Source: Hoeflea ulvae (GTDB lineage: Bacteria; Pseudomonadota; Alphaproteobacteria; Rhizobiales; Rhizobiaceae). From it: a stretch of DNA of 64,000 nucleotides. Made by a program: the position numbers and the translations under genes. Below the pieces are notes generated by a model. The model was given only the letters and a program-made list of their open reading frames with translations. It searched no databases and was not told where the DNA came from. The stretch spans positions 627,501 to 691,500 of the forward strand of contig NZ_JAOVZQ010000001.1 in NCBI RefSeq assembly GCF_026619435.1, in the 5' to 3' direction. This document shows, piece by piece, positions 36,178 to 45,267 of this stretch; position 1 is the first letter of the stretch; the number at the start of each line of letters is the position of its first letter.

Positions 36178-37443
36178 CTAGCGGTCAGGCGCGTGCCAGT
36201 CGGTTTCGACGGATTTGCGGCGGCTCAGGCGCAGCGCCAGGCCGATCGAGACGCCGGCGCCGATGGCCACGGTCAGATCGACCAGAACGGTCAGAACCAG
36301 CGTCAGCAGCAGAAGCAGCACATCGCTTTTTCGGCCGCGGGCATAGTCGCGCCACTTGTGCGGCTCGGTCATGTTCCACGCCGTGACGATGAGCAGGGCG
36401 GCCAGCGCCGGCATCGCCAGATAGCTTGCCAGCGGCGCGGCAAACATCATCACCAGCAGGATCACCAGGGCATGGACGAGGCCCGCCACCGGCGTCTTGC
36501 CGCCGGCCTTGATGTTGGTCGCCGTGCGCGCAATCGCGCCGGTGGCAGGAAGGCCGGTAAACAGCGCCGAGCCGATATTGGCGATGCCCTGAGCCGTCAG
36601 CTCGGCATTGGGCCGGTGCTGCCCTTCGATCATCTTGTCGGCGACCATGGCCGACAGCAGCGATTCGACCCCCGCCAGAAAGGCGATGATGAAGGCGGAG
36701 GGAAGCAGTTCGATCATCCGCGCGGGCGAAACATCCGGCAGTTGCGGCCAGGGAATCTGGCTCGGAAGCTCGCCGAAGCGTGAGCCTAGCGTGTCGACCG
36801 GCAAGGCCATGAAGGCCACAAGCGCGGATCCCACGCCGACGGCCACGATGAGGCCGGGAAATCGTGGGGCAATGCGGCGCAGAAGCACGATCAGGATCAG
36901 CGTGACCAGCGCAATGGCAAGCGTTGCCGCGCTGAATGTGTCCCGCGCCTCCCACAGCACCGGGATCTTTTCGAGAAAATCGGCAGGTTCCTGGTCAACG
37001 CTCAGGCCGAGAAAATCCTTGAGCTGGCTGGTGGCGATGATGATGCCGATGCCGATGGTGAAGCCGTTGACCACCGCCTCGGGAACAAAGGCGATCAGGT
37101 TTCCGGCGCGGAAATATCCGCCCACCAGCAGGATGATCCCGGCCATGAAGGTGGCCAGCACCAGCCCGTCATAGCCATATTGGGCGATGACGGAAAACAC
37201 CACGACGATGAAGGCCCCGGTCGGCCCGCCGATCTGGACCCGGCTGCCGCCAAACAGCGAAATCAGAAAGCCGCCGACAATCGCGGTGACAATGCCCTTG
37301 GCCGGATCGGCCCCGGACGCAATCGCAATGGCCAGGCTCAGCGGCAGCGCCACCATGGCAACCGTTGCGCCTGCCAGCAGATCGCTGACAAAGGTCTTGA
37401 GGTTGTAGGTCTGCAGTGTGGTGAGGATCTTTGGTTGGCGCAT
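36178..37443 (-). CDS. SulP-family anion transporter without STAS domain
   Basis: A 421-residue membrane protein with about twelve to fourteen segments and SulP motifs such as GLIVAVG, GPTGAFIVVV and GLPATGAIARTATN. Typical SulP proteins continue into a cytosolic STAS domain; this one stops soon after the last membrane helix (RRKSVETDWHAPDR), so the regulatory domain is absent. Members carry sulfate, bicarbonate or dicarboxylates. It is downstream of an XRE regulator on the same strand (101-bp gap), suggesting a regulated two-gene unit. Confidence 0.88.
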   Translation of the reverse strand: MRQPKILTTLQTYNLKTFVSDLLAGATVAMVALPLSLAIAIASGADPAKGIVTAIVGGFLISLFGGSRVQIGGPTGAFIVVVFSVIAQYGYDGLVLATFMAGIILLVGGYFRAGNLIAFVPEAVVNGFTIGIGIIIATSQLKDFLGLSVDQEPADFLEKIPVLWEARDTFSAATLAIALVTLILIVLLRRIAPRFPGLIVAVGVGSALVAFMALPVDTLGSRFGELPSQIPWPQLPDVSPARMIELLPSAFIIAFLAGVESLLSAMVADKMIEGQHRPNAELTAQGIANIGSALFTGLPATGAIARTATNIKAGGKTPVAGLVHALVILLVMMFAAPLASYLAMPALAALLIVTAWNMTEPHKWRDYARGRKSDVLLLLLTLVLTVLVDLTVAIGAGVSIGLALRLSRRKSVETDWHAPDR

Positions 37444-37544
37444 GTCGAAAACCCATTGCTAAAATTGCCAGATTTCAGCGGCGTGATCGTCGGCAGGGTT
37501 GTCGGCGGTCGCCGTCGCGACTTGAGTGAGGTTCAGTGTTGCGT

Positions 37545-37805
37545 TCAGGATGGCGGTGTCGGGTCTTTCAGTCTGACCCCACGGCCGCCGGTGGTGCTCG
37601 ATGCATTGTCGCCGATGAGCTCGATCCCGGCCTTGTCGAGAGCCTCGGCCACCTTGGTCAGGGTGTCGATGATGCCGCGAACATTGCCGTCACTGGCTTC
37701 CATCCGCTGGATTGTCGGCAGCGACACGCCGGCCATGGCGGCAAGGGTTTTCTGGTCGATGCCCAGAAGCGCCCTGGCGGCGCGCAGTTGCGATGCGGTG
37801 ATCAT
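37545..37805 (-). CDS. XRE-family HTH transcriptional regulator, 86 aa
   Basis: A small DNA-binding protein: helix-turn-helix around residues 8-35 (QLRAARALLGIDQKTLAAMA and VSLPTIQRME), followed by a short helical part and a disordered tail. Length is typical for stand-alone Cro/C1-type regulators in rhizobia. A perfect palindrome overlaps the -35 box of its own promoter, so autorepression is likely, and the SulP gene downstream would be controlled with it. The signal it senses is unknown. Confidence 0.88.
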   Translation of the reverse strand: MITASQLRAARALLGIDQKTLAAMAGVSLPTIQRMEASDGNVRGIIDTLTKVAEALDKAGIELIGDNASSTTGGRGVRLKDPTPPS

Positions 37806-37840
37806 GATCCGGCTCTGTTGGGTCGATGCTGCATCACAGC

Positions 37841-37869
37841 GTTGTAAAACAGCAATAGTGATGTGTCAA
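37841..37869 (-). promoter_or_regulatory. Promoter of the XRE-SulP unit
   Basis: Minus strand -35 TTGACA (37869-37864), 17-bp spacer, -10 TACAAC (37846-37841), 36 bp before the XRE start at 37805. Confidence 0.68.
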
Positions 37870-37888
37870 ACATCAATGATGATGTTTG
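37867..37888. promoter_or_regulatory. Palindromic operator overlapping the XRE promoter
   Basis: Two perfect 9-bp arms, CAAACATCA (37867-37875) and TGATGTTTG (37880-37888), separated by ATGA. The left arm covers part of the -35 box, the classical position for repression by a small XRE protein. Confidence 0.6.
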
Positions 37889-38002
37889 TGCATCAAGCTT
37901 ACCCATAGGCGGGATGAGCGGCCGCGACGGACGGGACGCTATCAAGAGGAAAGAGAAAGGTTTCGGGAACGGGCAGCGCCGGTCAGCCGGCGCGTCAGAT
38001 GC

Positions 38003-38839
38003 TCACTCAGACGATGCAGCGTCTTCGCGTTTGGCGCCCGGGTCCTGATGTTTCGCCGGACCCCATTCAAGCCGCTTGTAGTCGAAGCCATATTCGAGCG
38101 TCGGCTTGACGATGCGGAAATAGGGCGAGAGGTCGAAATCGCGCGGGGCGAACAGCGAATGATGCCGGATGTGCAGGATCTCGCGGCGGGAGTAATCCGA
38201 ATCGGCATGCTGACGGCCCGGTGCCAGCGTCACCTCGGGCAGGATCGGATACTGCACCGACTGGAGCGCCTGGGCGATCATCGAGGAGCAGATGGCGCGG
38301 GTCGGGTCGCCCGATCCGAAGGCGATCATGCGGCGCCGCCACCGCACCGGAACCGGCGGGGTCGGAATGAAATAGCGCAGCATGTCGAAGATGTTCTTCA
38401 GGTCATAGCGGACCCCGAGCCGTTCGATCATGTAGCGCACGATCGCGTCGCGGTCTTCCGGCGTGAGCCCCACCGGCCGGCAGATGCGGGTGTTGAAGCG
38501 GCTGTACTTGGACAGCGGCACCGCCACGCAGCCTTCGCCCAGATTGACCTCGATGAGCTGCGGGTAGGGCGCGTCGCCCGCGGCTTCCGGCTTGAGCGCG
38601 TCGCCGACATAAAGGGCTGCATGCGACCAGGTCGATTGGGTGAGATACTTGATTGCCGCCGAGATTTTCTGGTTGCCCTCCACCAGCAGGATGTCGCCGG
38701 GCCGGAGCGCGCGCGACAGCGTCACCGGATCCGACGGGGTATAGGGCTCGTATCCGGGATTGACCGAATGCAGCCGCCGCGCCAGGAAACGTCCCAGCCG
38801 GTCGAGTAAGGTGTCGGTCATTTCCCGTGCTTCGGTCAT
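38003..38839 (-). CDS. YiiX/YebB-like NlpC/P60-superfamily cysteine peptidase
   Basis: A 278-residue protein. DILLVEGNQKISAAIKYLTQ followed by WSHAALYVGD is the His-containing segment of permuted NlpC/P60 enzymes (YiiX, LRAT-like), and the distal RAICSSMIAQAL supplies the likely nucleophilic cysteine. Such proteins cleave or transfer at thioester or amide bonds, some on lipids or peptidoglycan. No signal peptide is evident. I start at ATG 38839 (MTEAREMT); a GTG at 38890 would add a basic, cysteine-containing stretch. Confidence 0.75.
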   Translation of the reverse strand: MTEAREMTDTLLDRLGRFLARRLHSVNPGYEPYTPSDPVTLSRALRPGDILLVEGNQKISAAIKYLTQSTWSHAALYVGDALKPEAAGDAPYPQLIEVNLGEGCVAVPLSKYSRFNTRICRPVGLTPEDRDAIVRYMIERLGVRYDLKNIFDMLRYFIPTPPVPVRWRRRMIAFGSGDPTRAICSSMIAQALQSVQYPILPEVTLAPGRQHADSDYSRREILHIRHHSLFAPRDFDLSPYFRIVKPTLEYGFDYKRLEWGPAKHQDPGAKREDAASSE

Positions 38840-38933
38840 GGTGCAACAAGTGGCCCGGGGGCGCCGCCGGATCAACCCGTGATCTTCCAACTTTGTGTTT
38901 TCCCGGCTTGAAAACCGGGCTGGACCGGATTAG

Positions 38934-38950
38934 TTTAGAATCATTCTAAA
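38934..38950. promoter_or_regulatory. ICE-like palindrome (Irr box) upstream of mbfA
   Basis: TTTAGAAT-C-ATTCTAAA is a perfect 17-bp palindrome 14 bp before the ATG. It matches the iron control element bound by the heme-responsive regulator Irr in Rhizobiales. It overlaps a possible -10 box (TAGTTT, 38931) placed 17 bp after TTGAAA (38908), so Irr binding under iron limitation would block transcription. Confidence 0.72.
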
Positions 38951-38963
38951 AAAGGAATGACTC

Positions 38964-39947
38964 ATGCTGTCTCGTTTCACCGGCTTCAACCGTCGCCCCT
39001 TCGAGTCCCTGAGCGAGCAGGAAATTCTTGCGCTCGCCATTTCGTCTGAAGAGGACGATGCGCGCATCTATCTCGCCTATGCCGACCACCTGCGCGACGA
39101 CTATCCGCAATCGGCAAAGGTGTTCGAGGAAATGGCGGCGGAAGAGGGCGTGCACCGCGCCCGGCTGATTGACCGCCACAAGCAGCGCTTCGGCGACCGC
39201 ATTCCGCTCATCCGCCGCGAACATGTCCGCGGATATTACGAACGCAAGCCCGACTGGCTGGTCAGGAACCAGTCCGTCGACGTGATCCGCCAGACGGCCG
39301 AGGACATGGAAGCCCAGGCGCACACTTTTTATCTGGCGGCAGCGCAGCGCACGCAGGACGCGGATACCAGAAAGCTGCTCGGCGATCTGGCCCTGGCCGA
39401 AAAGGCCCATGAATCGCTGGCCCGGCGGCTGGGGCTGGAGCACACCCCGGAAGACGTCAAGGCCGAGGAGGCCGAGACCTACCGGCGCAAATTCATCCTG
39501 ACCTATGTTCAGCCGGGACTGGCAGGGCTGATGGACGGCTCGGTGTTCACGCTGGCGCCGATCTTCGCGACCGCCTTCGCCACGGGGGATACCTGGACCA
39601 CATTCCTGGTCGGCCTGTCCGCTTCTGTCGGCGCCGGCATTTCCATGGGCTTCACCGAAGCCGCCCATGATGACGGGGTGATCTCCGGCCGGGGATCTCC
39701 GGTCAAGCGCGGGCTGGCCTCGGGCATCATGACCGCGCTCGGCGGTCTCGGCCATGCGCTTCCCTACCTGATTCCGGACTTCACCATCGCCACCAGCGTT
39801 GCCATCGCCGTGGTGTTTGTCGAGCTCTGGGCCATCGCCTGGATCCAGAACCACTGGATGGACACGCCCTGGAGCCGGGCGATCTTCCAGGTGGTTCTGG
39901 GCGGCGCCCTGGTCTTCGCCGCAGGCCTGCTGATCGGCAATGCCTGA
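38964..39947 (+). CDS. mbfA: Membrane-bound ferritin MbfA (erythrin-VIT1 iron exporter)
   Basis: A 327-residue fusion. Residues 1-165 form a four-helix ferritin-like domain with Glu/His metal ligands (SSEEDDARIY, EMAAEEGVHRARL, EDMEAQAHTF, LAEKAHESL). Residues about 172-327 are a VIT1/CCC1-type membrane domain with GLAGLMDGSVFTLAP. In Bradyrhizobium and Agrobacterium MbfA exports iron and protects against iron and peroxide stress, repressed by Irr when iron is low. The ICE-like box directly upstream agrees with that control. ATG 38964 follows AAAGGAATG. Confidence 0.92.
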   Translation: MLSRFTGFNRRPFESLSEQEILALAISSEEDDARIYLAYADHLRDDYPQSAKVFEEMAAEEGVHRARLIDRHKQRFGDRIPLIRREHVRGYYERKPDWLVRNQSVDVIRQTAEDMEAQAHTFYLAAAQRTQDADTRKLLGDLALAEKAHESLARRLGLEHTPEDVKAEEAETYRRKFILTYVQPGLAGLMDGSVFTLAPIFATAFATGDTWTTFLVGLSASVGAGISMGFTEAAHDDGVISGRGSPVKRGLASGIMTALGGLGHALPYLIPDFTIATSVAIAVVFVELWAIAWIQNHWMDTPWSRAIFQVVLGGALVFAAGLLIGNA

Positions 39948-39992
39948 ACCGGCGTGAGCGCAAGCTGTCCGCCGTAGCGTTGCGCCTGCCAA

Positions 39993-40010
39993 GCCGCCCA
40001 TGCGGGCGGC
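39993..40010 (+). terminator. Hairpin after mbfA
   Basis: GCCGCCC (39993-39999), loop ATGC, GGGCGGC (40004-40010), 46 bp after the stop. The stem is strong but no U-tract follows. Confidence 0.4.
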
Positions 40011-40210
40011 GGTGGTCAGGCGGCGTCCGGAGGTGATCGGCCGGCTTGAAGCGGAATAGGTGCGATCACGACACATATCCCGAAAACCGGCCTCAAGCGC
40101 CGCGCAACAGCATGCCATTGAGTTGCCAAGTGCGGGGCTGTGTGCCATTGAGCGGGGCGCCATGAATCCCCTATTGGCAGTATAACGACAAGCAGGAAGA
40201 GACAGAAAGC

Positions 40211-42115
40211 ATGATCGGTAAGTTGATCCACTGGCTTGCCGCGAGAGATCGGCGCACCAAGCAATCCATCCTCGTCGGGTTCGATTTCATCCTGTTCGCT
40301 TGTGCCGTGTGGTTTGGTTATTCCATTCGTTTCAACGTTTTATACAGCCCTGATATTACCCAGGTTCTTCTCATCCTGGCAGCACCTGCCATCGGCATCC
40401 CGATCATGTCTGCCTTCGGCCTTTATACCTCTGTCACCCGTTATGTCGGCGAACATGCGCTGTGGACGATTTTCAAGGCGGTGGGCCTGACGGCGGTGGT
40501 CTGGACGGCGGTGGCCTTCCTGGTCCGGATTGAAGGATCGACGGCGGTGCCGAGGACGGTGCTGGTGCTGTTCTGGCTGCTGTCGCTGTTGCTGGTGGCC
40601 GGCTTTCGCTACACCTCCCGCTGGCTGATCCTGGAATTCACCCGCGAACCGACGCCGCAACGCAATATCCTTGTCTATGGGGCCGGCGATGCCGGACGCC
40701 AGATCGCCGCGACGCTGAAGCAGAGCAGCTACCGGATCGCCATCTTCCAGGTCGATGACGATTCCACCCTGTGGGGCGCCACCATCGGCGGCATCAAGAT
40801 CAGGAACCCGGCCGAACTCGAGTCCCTGGTCAGCCGCAACAACATCAATGAAGCGATCGTGACGATGCGGAGCGCCAACACCGCCCGCCGCGCCGAGGTG
40901 GTCGAGCAGTTGACCGGGCTTGGCCTGCGCGTCCGCATCCTTCCCGCCTTCGTCGATATCGCCGACGGCAAGCACACCGTCGACCTGATCCGCGATGTCG
41001 AGATCGGCGACCTGCTCGGCCGCGATGCGGTGCCGCCCGAGCCGGGCCTGATGGCCACCAACACCCGCGGCAAATGCGTGCTCGTGACCGGAGCCGGCGG
41101 GTCGATCGGCTCGGAACTGTGCCGCCAGCTCAGTGCCGTCGGCGTTTCCAGGCTGATCATGATGGATTCAAGCGAATTCGCGCTCTACCAGATCGACCGT
41201 GAGCTCGCCCGCCAGACCGGCTTCGAAAAGGTGCCGGTCCTGGGTTCGGTCACCGATGCCGCCTTGATGCGCCGGGTGATGAACGAGAACAAGGTCCACA
41301 CGGTGTTCCACGCCGCCGCCTACAAACATGTGCCCCTGGTGGAAGCCAACCCGTTCGAAGGCGTCAAGAACAATGCCTTCGGCACCTATGCGGTGGCTTC
41401 GGCTGCTTTTGAAAGCGGGGTCGAGGTGTTCGTGCTGATCTCGACGGACAAGGCGGTGCGGCCATCGAGCGTCATGGGCGCCTCCAAACGCCTGGCCGAG
41501 CTGATTGTCCAGGATTTCGCCGAAAAGGCGCGGCTTAGAAACAGCGGAAAGGTGTTCTGCGCCGTCCGCTTCGGCAATGTCATCGGATCCAGCGGTTCGG
41601 TCATTCCCCTGTTCAAGGAACAGATCCGCAAGGGCGGGCCGATCACCCTGACCCATGCCGAAACAACCCGCTATTTCATGTCGATCGAAGAGGCCGCGCA
41701 ACTGGTCATCCAGGCCGGCAGCCTGGCCCGGCGCAACGACGAGGCCGGCGATTTCCCCGGCCGGATCTTCCTGCTCGACATGGGCCAGCCGGTGCGGATC
41801 CGGGACCTGGCGGTCAAGATGGTCCAGTTGTCGAATCTGACGGTATGCGACGAAGCCAATCCCAATGGCGATATCGTCATTCAGGATGTCGGTCTGCGCC
41901 CGGGCGAAAAGCTGCATGAAGAGCTGTTCTTCTCGGTCGAGGCGGCTTCGCCGACATCGCACCAGAAGATTTCCGTCGCCGCTGAATCCGCCCCCGAAGG
42001 TCTCGATATCGAGCAGATGTACCAGGAACTCAAGCAGCTGACCTCTGAAGAAGACCATCCCGGCCTGCTCTCGTTCCTGCGCCGCGTCGCCGGTATGGGC
42101 GCCAAATGCGAGTGA
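40211..42115 (+). CDS. Membrane-anchored nucleotide-sugar 4,6-dehydratase (WbpM/PglF/CapD type)
   Basis: A 634-residue protein. Four hydrophobic segments (about 15-135) and a first nucleotide-binding region (YGAGDAGRQIA near 157) precede the SDR catalytic domain from about 285: VTGAGGSIGSELCRQL, STDKAVRPSSVMGASKR with Met in place of the usual catalytic Tyr, as in PglF/WbpM. These enzymes convert UDP-GlcNAc to the 4-keto-6-deoxy sugar with retained D configuration, leading to QuiNAc, FucNAc or bacillosamine. It lies outside the main locus as a separate unit and gives the cell a second dehydratase besides PseB. ATG 40211 follows AGGAAGAGA. Confidence 0.92.
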   Translation: MIGKLIHWLAARDRRTKQSILVGFDFILFACAVWFGYSIRFNVLYSPDITQVLLILAAPAIGIPIMSAFGLYTSVTRYVGEHALWTIFKAVGLTAVVWTAVAFLVRIEGSTAVPRTVLVLFWLLSLLLVAGFRYTSRWLILEFTREPTPQRNILVYGAGDAGRQIAATLKQSSYRIAIFQVDDDSTLWGATIGGIKIRNPAELESLVSRNNINEAIVTMRSANTARRAEVVEQLTGLGLRVRILPAFVDIADGKHTVDLIRDVEIGDLLGRDAVPPEPGLMATNTRGKCVLVTGAGGSIGSELCRQLSAVGVSRLIMMDSSEFALYQIDRELARQTGFEKVPVLGSVTDAALMRRVMNENKVHTVFHAAAYKHVPLVEANPFEGVKNNAFGTYAVASAAFESGVEVFVLISTDKAVRPSSVMGASKRLAELIVQDFAEKARLRNSGKVFCAVRFGNVIGSSGSVIPLFKEQIRKGGPITLTHAETTRYFMSIEEAAQLVIQAGSLARRNDEAGDFPGRIFLLDMGQPVRIRDLAVKMVQLSNLTVCDEANPNGDIVIQDVGLRPGEKLHEELFFSVEAASPTSHQKISVAAESAPEGLDIEQMYQELKQLTSEEDHPGLLSFLRRVAGMGAKCE

Positions 42116-42233
42116 ACATCCCGCGCGGGACCTGCGGGACAATGGAAGCCGGATAGATGGAGTGGGGTCTTGTCCCGAAGTCTGCCCTGGTCGGCCTGGC
42201 GCGCCTGAAGCGCGACAGCGCAAGGGCTCCACG

Positions 42234-43472
42234 GTGAGCGACCTGCCCCGCCGCATCGAACCGCTGACCCTGCTTATCGGCGTTTCGATGACCGTCGGCT
42301 ATGGCACGCTGTATTATCCCTTCGCCATTCTCGGCCCGGAGATCGCCCGGGCGCAGGGCTGGAGCAACAGCTTTGTCTTTGGCGTATTCTCCGTGGCCTT
42401 GCTCACAAGCGCGGTCACGGCGACGCTCGTGGGCCGTGCCATGGATCGTTTCGGCGCCCGGCCGGTGATGGTCGCCGGGTCCTGTCTGGCGGCGCTGACG
42501 CTGTTCAACCTGTCGCTTGTCCAGTCGATGGCGGGTTTCGTCGTCGCCATGCTGCTGATCGAATTCTCCGCGCGCATGGTCCAGTACGAGACCGGATTTG
42601 CCGCGCTGACCGCCATTCATGGCCGGAAGGCGCGCCGGCCCATCGCCCATGTCACCCTGGTCGCGGGCTTCGCCTCCACCGTGTTCTGGCCGCTGATCCA
42701 CTGGCTGCTCGGTTTCATGGACTGGCGTGGCGTCTGCCTGATCCTCGCCGCGACCAACCTGCTCATTGCCTTGCCGATCCATGCGCTGATTCCGCGCCGG
42801 CCGGGCCGCAGCCTTGATCCGCATCCGGTTGCGCCGGCGCTCAGCGATCCCGGCCTGTTGCGGCCCGGCCGCCGCACCGCGGCATTCGTTCTGATGGCCA
42901 TTGCCTTTTCCGGCAGCAGCTTTCTGATGTCGGCGGTGCACACCTCGTTCTTCCTGATCCTCGACGAAATGGGACGCCCGGCGGCGCTTGCGGCCCTTGC
43001 CGGCGCGATCATCGGCCCGATGCAGGTGGCGTCGCGGCTGATCGAGATGCTGACCGGCGAACGGGTCGCCTCGTCGATGGTGGGCGTGATTTCCAGCGGC
43101 GCCCTGCTGTTCGGCCTTGCCTGCCTCGCCGCGGCGCTGTGGCTCGACGGAGAGCTCGTCGTCATCGTGTTTGCCGCCAGTTTCGGAATAGGCCAGGGCC
43201 TCAACTTCATCGCCCGGGCGATCCTGCCGGCGCGCCTGTTCGGCACCGAGGGCTATGGCGCGCTGACCGGCAAGCTGGCAACGGTCCGGCTCTTTGCCAT
43301 GGCCGGTGCCCCGATCTGCACCGCACTCGCCATCAGCCATGCCGGCATCGGCGCGACATTTGCCCTGCTCGGGCTGACGGCGGCCATCGGCGTTGCGGCC
43401 GCTTGCGGGCTTCACATCATAGAAAGACGGGCGGCTGCGGCACAGGCCGCCCCGGCAACCGGCGCAGACTGA
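42234..43472 (+). CDS. MFS transporter
   Basis: A 412-residue protein with about twelve membrane segments in two six-helix halves and an arginine-rich central loop (IPRRPGRSLD). The loop between helices 2 and 3 has GRAMDRFGARPVM, the major-facilitator motif A (GxxxDRxGxR). Start chosen at GTG 42234 behind AAGGG; the frame is open further upstream but the added residues are arginine/proline rich and unlike a membrane protein start. Substrate unknown. Confidence 0.86.
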   Translation: MSDLPRRIEPLTLLIGVSMTVGYGTLYYPFAILGPEIARAQGWSNSFVFGVFSVALLTSAVTATLVGRAMDRFGARPVMVAGSCLAALTLFNLSLVQSMAGFVVAMLLIEFSARMVQYETGFAALTAIHGRKARRPIAHVTLVAGFASTVFWPLIHWLLGFMDWRGVCLILAATNLLIALPIHALIPRRPGRSLDPHPVAPALSDPGLLRPGRRTAAFVLMAIAFSGSSFLMSAVHTSFFLILDEMGRPAALAALAGAIIGPMQVASRLIEMLTGERVASSMVGVISSGALLFGLACLAAALWLDGELVVIVFAASFGIGQGLNFIARAILPARLFGTEGYGALTGKLATVRLFAMAGAPICTALAISHAGIGATFALLGLTAAIGVAAACGLHIIERRAAAAQAAPATGAD

Positions 43473-43494
43473 GCAATGCCCTGTGCGGGTGTGT

Positions 43495-44103
43495 CTACTT
43501 CAGTGCCCCGACCAGCACATCCGAACCATTTTCGATGGTGACCCAGCGGCCTGCATTGTTCGAGGCCTGACGCTTGAGATAGCGGTAGGGGGTGTCGCGC
43601 CAGTTCTTGACCTCGTCGACCAGGTTGTCGAGCACGAAATCGCCCTCGGAGGTTCTCAGCGTCAACACGGCATGGCCTTCGCCATCAGGCTTGCGCACGA
43701 CGGTGATCAGCGTGTCGGCGGCGGAAAAGCCGCGTTCTATCAGCATGTGCCGCTTGAGCAGGACATAATCCTCGCAATCGCCGGCAACGTCTGGATAGGC
43801 CCAGACCTCTTCCTTGCCGAAGACTTCGAGATCGGTCTTGGGCATCACCGAGAAATTGACGGCGCGGTTGATCTCGTTGACCACGTCCCACCCGTAATCG
43901 GTGACCTTGGGTGCGGCATAGGAACCCTTGACCGGTTTGCACTCGGCGGAGAACTGCTTGCAGAACTCGTAATGTCCGATCGGCTGCGATGTCACCCGGC
44001 CTGTTTCCATGGACCGGCCCGCGGCCATGCTCCCTGCGGGCACCGCGACCAGCGCCATCAGGGCGATCAAGGTCAGTCTCTTTTGTCCCGGGCCGAAAAA
44101 CAT
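43495..44103 (-). CDS. Transglutaminase-like cysteine peptidase (BTLCP)
   Basis: A 202-residue secreted or periplasmic protein with an N-terminal signal (basic KR, hydrophobic LTLIALMALVAVPAG, then AAG). The catalytic triad is visible: Cys in GDCEDYVLLKR, His in GHAVLTL and Asp in FVLDNLVDEV. This family is common in Rhizobiales and related to LapG, which cleaves surface adhesins; no LapD partner is seen nearby, so the role is uncertain. Two extra cysteines (FCKQFSAEC) likely form a disulfide. Confidence 0.9.
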   Translation of the reverse strand: MFFGPGQKRLTLIALMALVAVPAGSMAAGRSMETGRVTSQPIGHYEFCKQFSAECKPVKGSYAAPKVTDYGWDVVNEINRAVNFSVMPKTDLEVFGKEEVWAYPDVAGDCEDYVLLKRHMLIERGFSAADTLITVVRKPDGEGHAVLTLRTSEGDFVLDNLVDEVKNWRDTPYRYLKRQASNNAGRWVTIENGSDVLVGALK

Positions 44104-44277
44104 TGCCGGTATACTCCACGCCGTCGAACTTCGTTAACAAAGAGTTAAGAGCCGATGGCGTGAAGAGTCAATTGCATGTTCGGGTTCTTCTCAAGACATG
44201 GTTACCGGCCGCGGCTTTCCCGCCACACTTCAGGCTTGCCGGGCTGATCAAAGGGCGTAGGCGAGGTCGCGGAAGGG

Positions 44278-45076
44278 TCAGTTGCGCGCCGCAATGCCGT
44301 TGGCGGCGTCAAGAATGCGGGCAATGTCCTCGTCGCGCGAGAGCCGGTGGTCGCCGTCGCGGATCAGCGTCAGGGTGACGTTTTCCGACGGCAGATGCTC
44401 GATCAGCCGGAGTGCGTGGCGCCAGGGCACATCCGGATCGGCCATGCCACTGGATGATGTGAACCGGGGCGCCGGTGTCGATCAGGCCCTCAAGCACCCG
44501 GTTCTTGCGGCCATCCTCAAACAGCGCCCGGGTAAACACATTCGGCTCCGGACCATAGGGTGTCGGCTCTTCGTAATAGCCGTCGCGCTCGAGCGCCTGG
44601 CGCTGCGCATCGGTGAGCTCGGGCTCCATCAGTTCGAGCGTGAAGTCGGGCGCCGGCGCAATCAGCACCAGTCCCGCCACCCGGTCGCCATCCCCGCGCG
44701 CCCTGAGCTCCTGCACCATGCGCAGCGCGATCCAGCCGCCCATCGACGAGCCGACAAGGATCTGCGGACCGGATGTGCATGCGTCGAACACCGCAAGGCT
44801 CTCTTCCAGCCAACGCGATATCGTGCCCTCGCGAAAGCTGCCGCCGGATGCGCCATGACCGGAATAGTCGAAGCGCAGCGCGGCGCGACCCTGGTCTCCG
44901 GCCAGTTGGCACAGCGCTTCCGCCTTCGATCCGGTCATGTCGGAGCGGTAGCCGCCGAGCCAGACGAAACCCGGCAGATCCGCGCCGGCCGGGCTGGCCT
45001 TGCGCGACAATATGGCGATGGTGCGCGCCGCGTCGCCGGTGCCTGTGGACAGCGTGCTGGCCTGTGGTTGCATCAT
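44278..45076 (-). pseudogene. Alpha/beta hydrolase, frameshifted in its last quarter
   Basis: The first 205 residues are a normal alpha/beta hydrolase: FVWLGGYRSDM, DYSGHGASGG as oxyanion loop and nucleophile Ser in LVGSSMGGW. After VHIIQ an extra base (A at 44449 on the plus strand) shifts the frame to an arginine/proline-rich tail ending at 44309. Removing it restores GMADPDVPWRHALRLIEH and LIRDGDHRLSRDEDIARIL, with the catalytic Asp and His, ending at TGA 44280-44278. As written the enzyme would lack both residues. Similar to ABHD10-like thioesterases. Either a recent mutation or a sequencing error. Confidence 0.82.
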
Positions 45077-45188
45077 GTCTGTGGCACTCCGTTGGCTGGG
45101 TTTGGACCCCTTTTACAAGATTCGCGGGCGTTCGGCCGCTGCTGTGGTGATTTTTTCGCAAAGCCATGCTATTGACACCGGCCTGCCG

Positions 45189-45218
45189 ATGACGACATTG
45201 CGCGTAAACAAGTATACT
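45189..45218 (+). promoter_or_regulatory. Possible promoter of infC
   Basis: A good -10 TATACT (45213-45218) with a weak -35 ATGACG (45189-45194) at 18 bp, 49 bp before the infC start. TTGACA at 45172 is too far from it (35 bp). Confidence 0.35.
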
Positions 45219-45267
45219 CGCGCGTTGTCACAGGCAGAACCGACGAGTTAATCAGGAGACCAAAACC

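Noticed and set aside
45172..45218. TTGACA at 45172 as -35 of the infC promoter
   Set aside because: It is 35 bp from TATACT and no -10 box lies at 17 bp from it.
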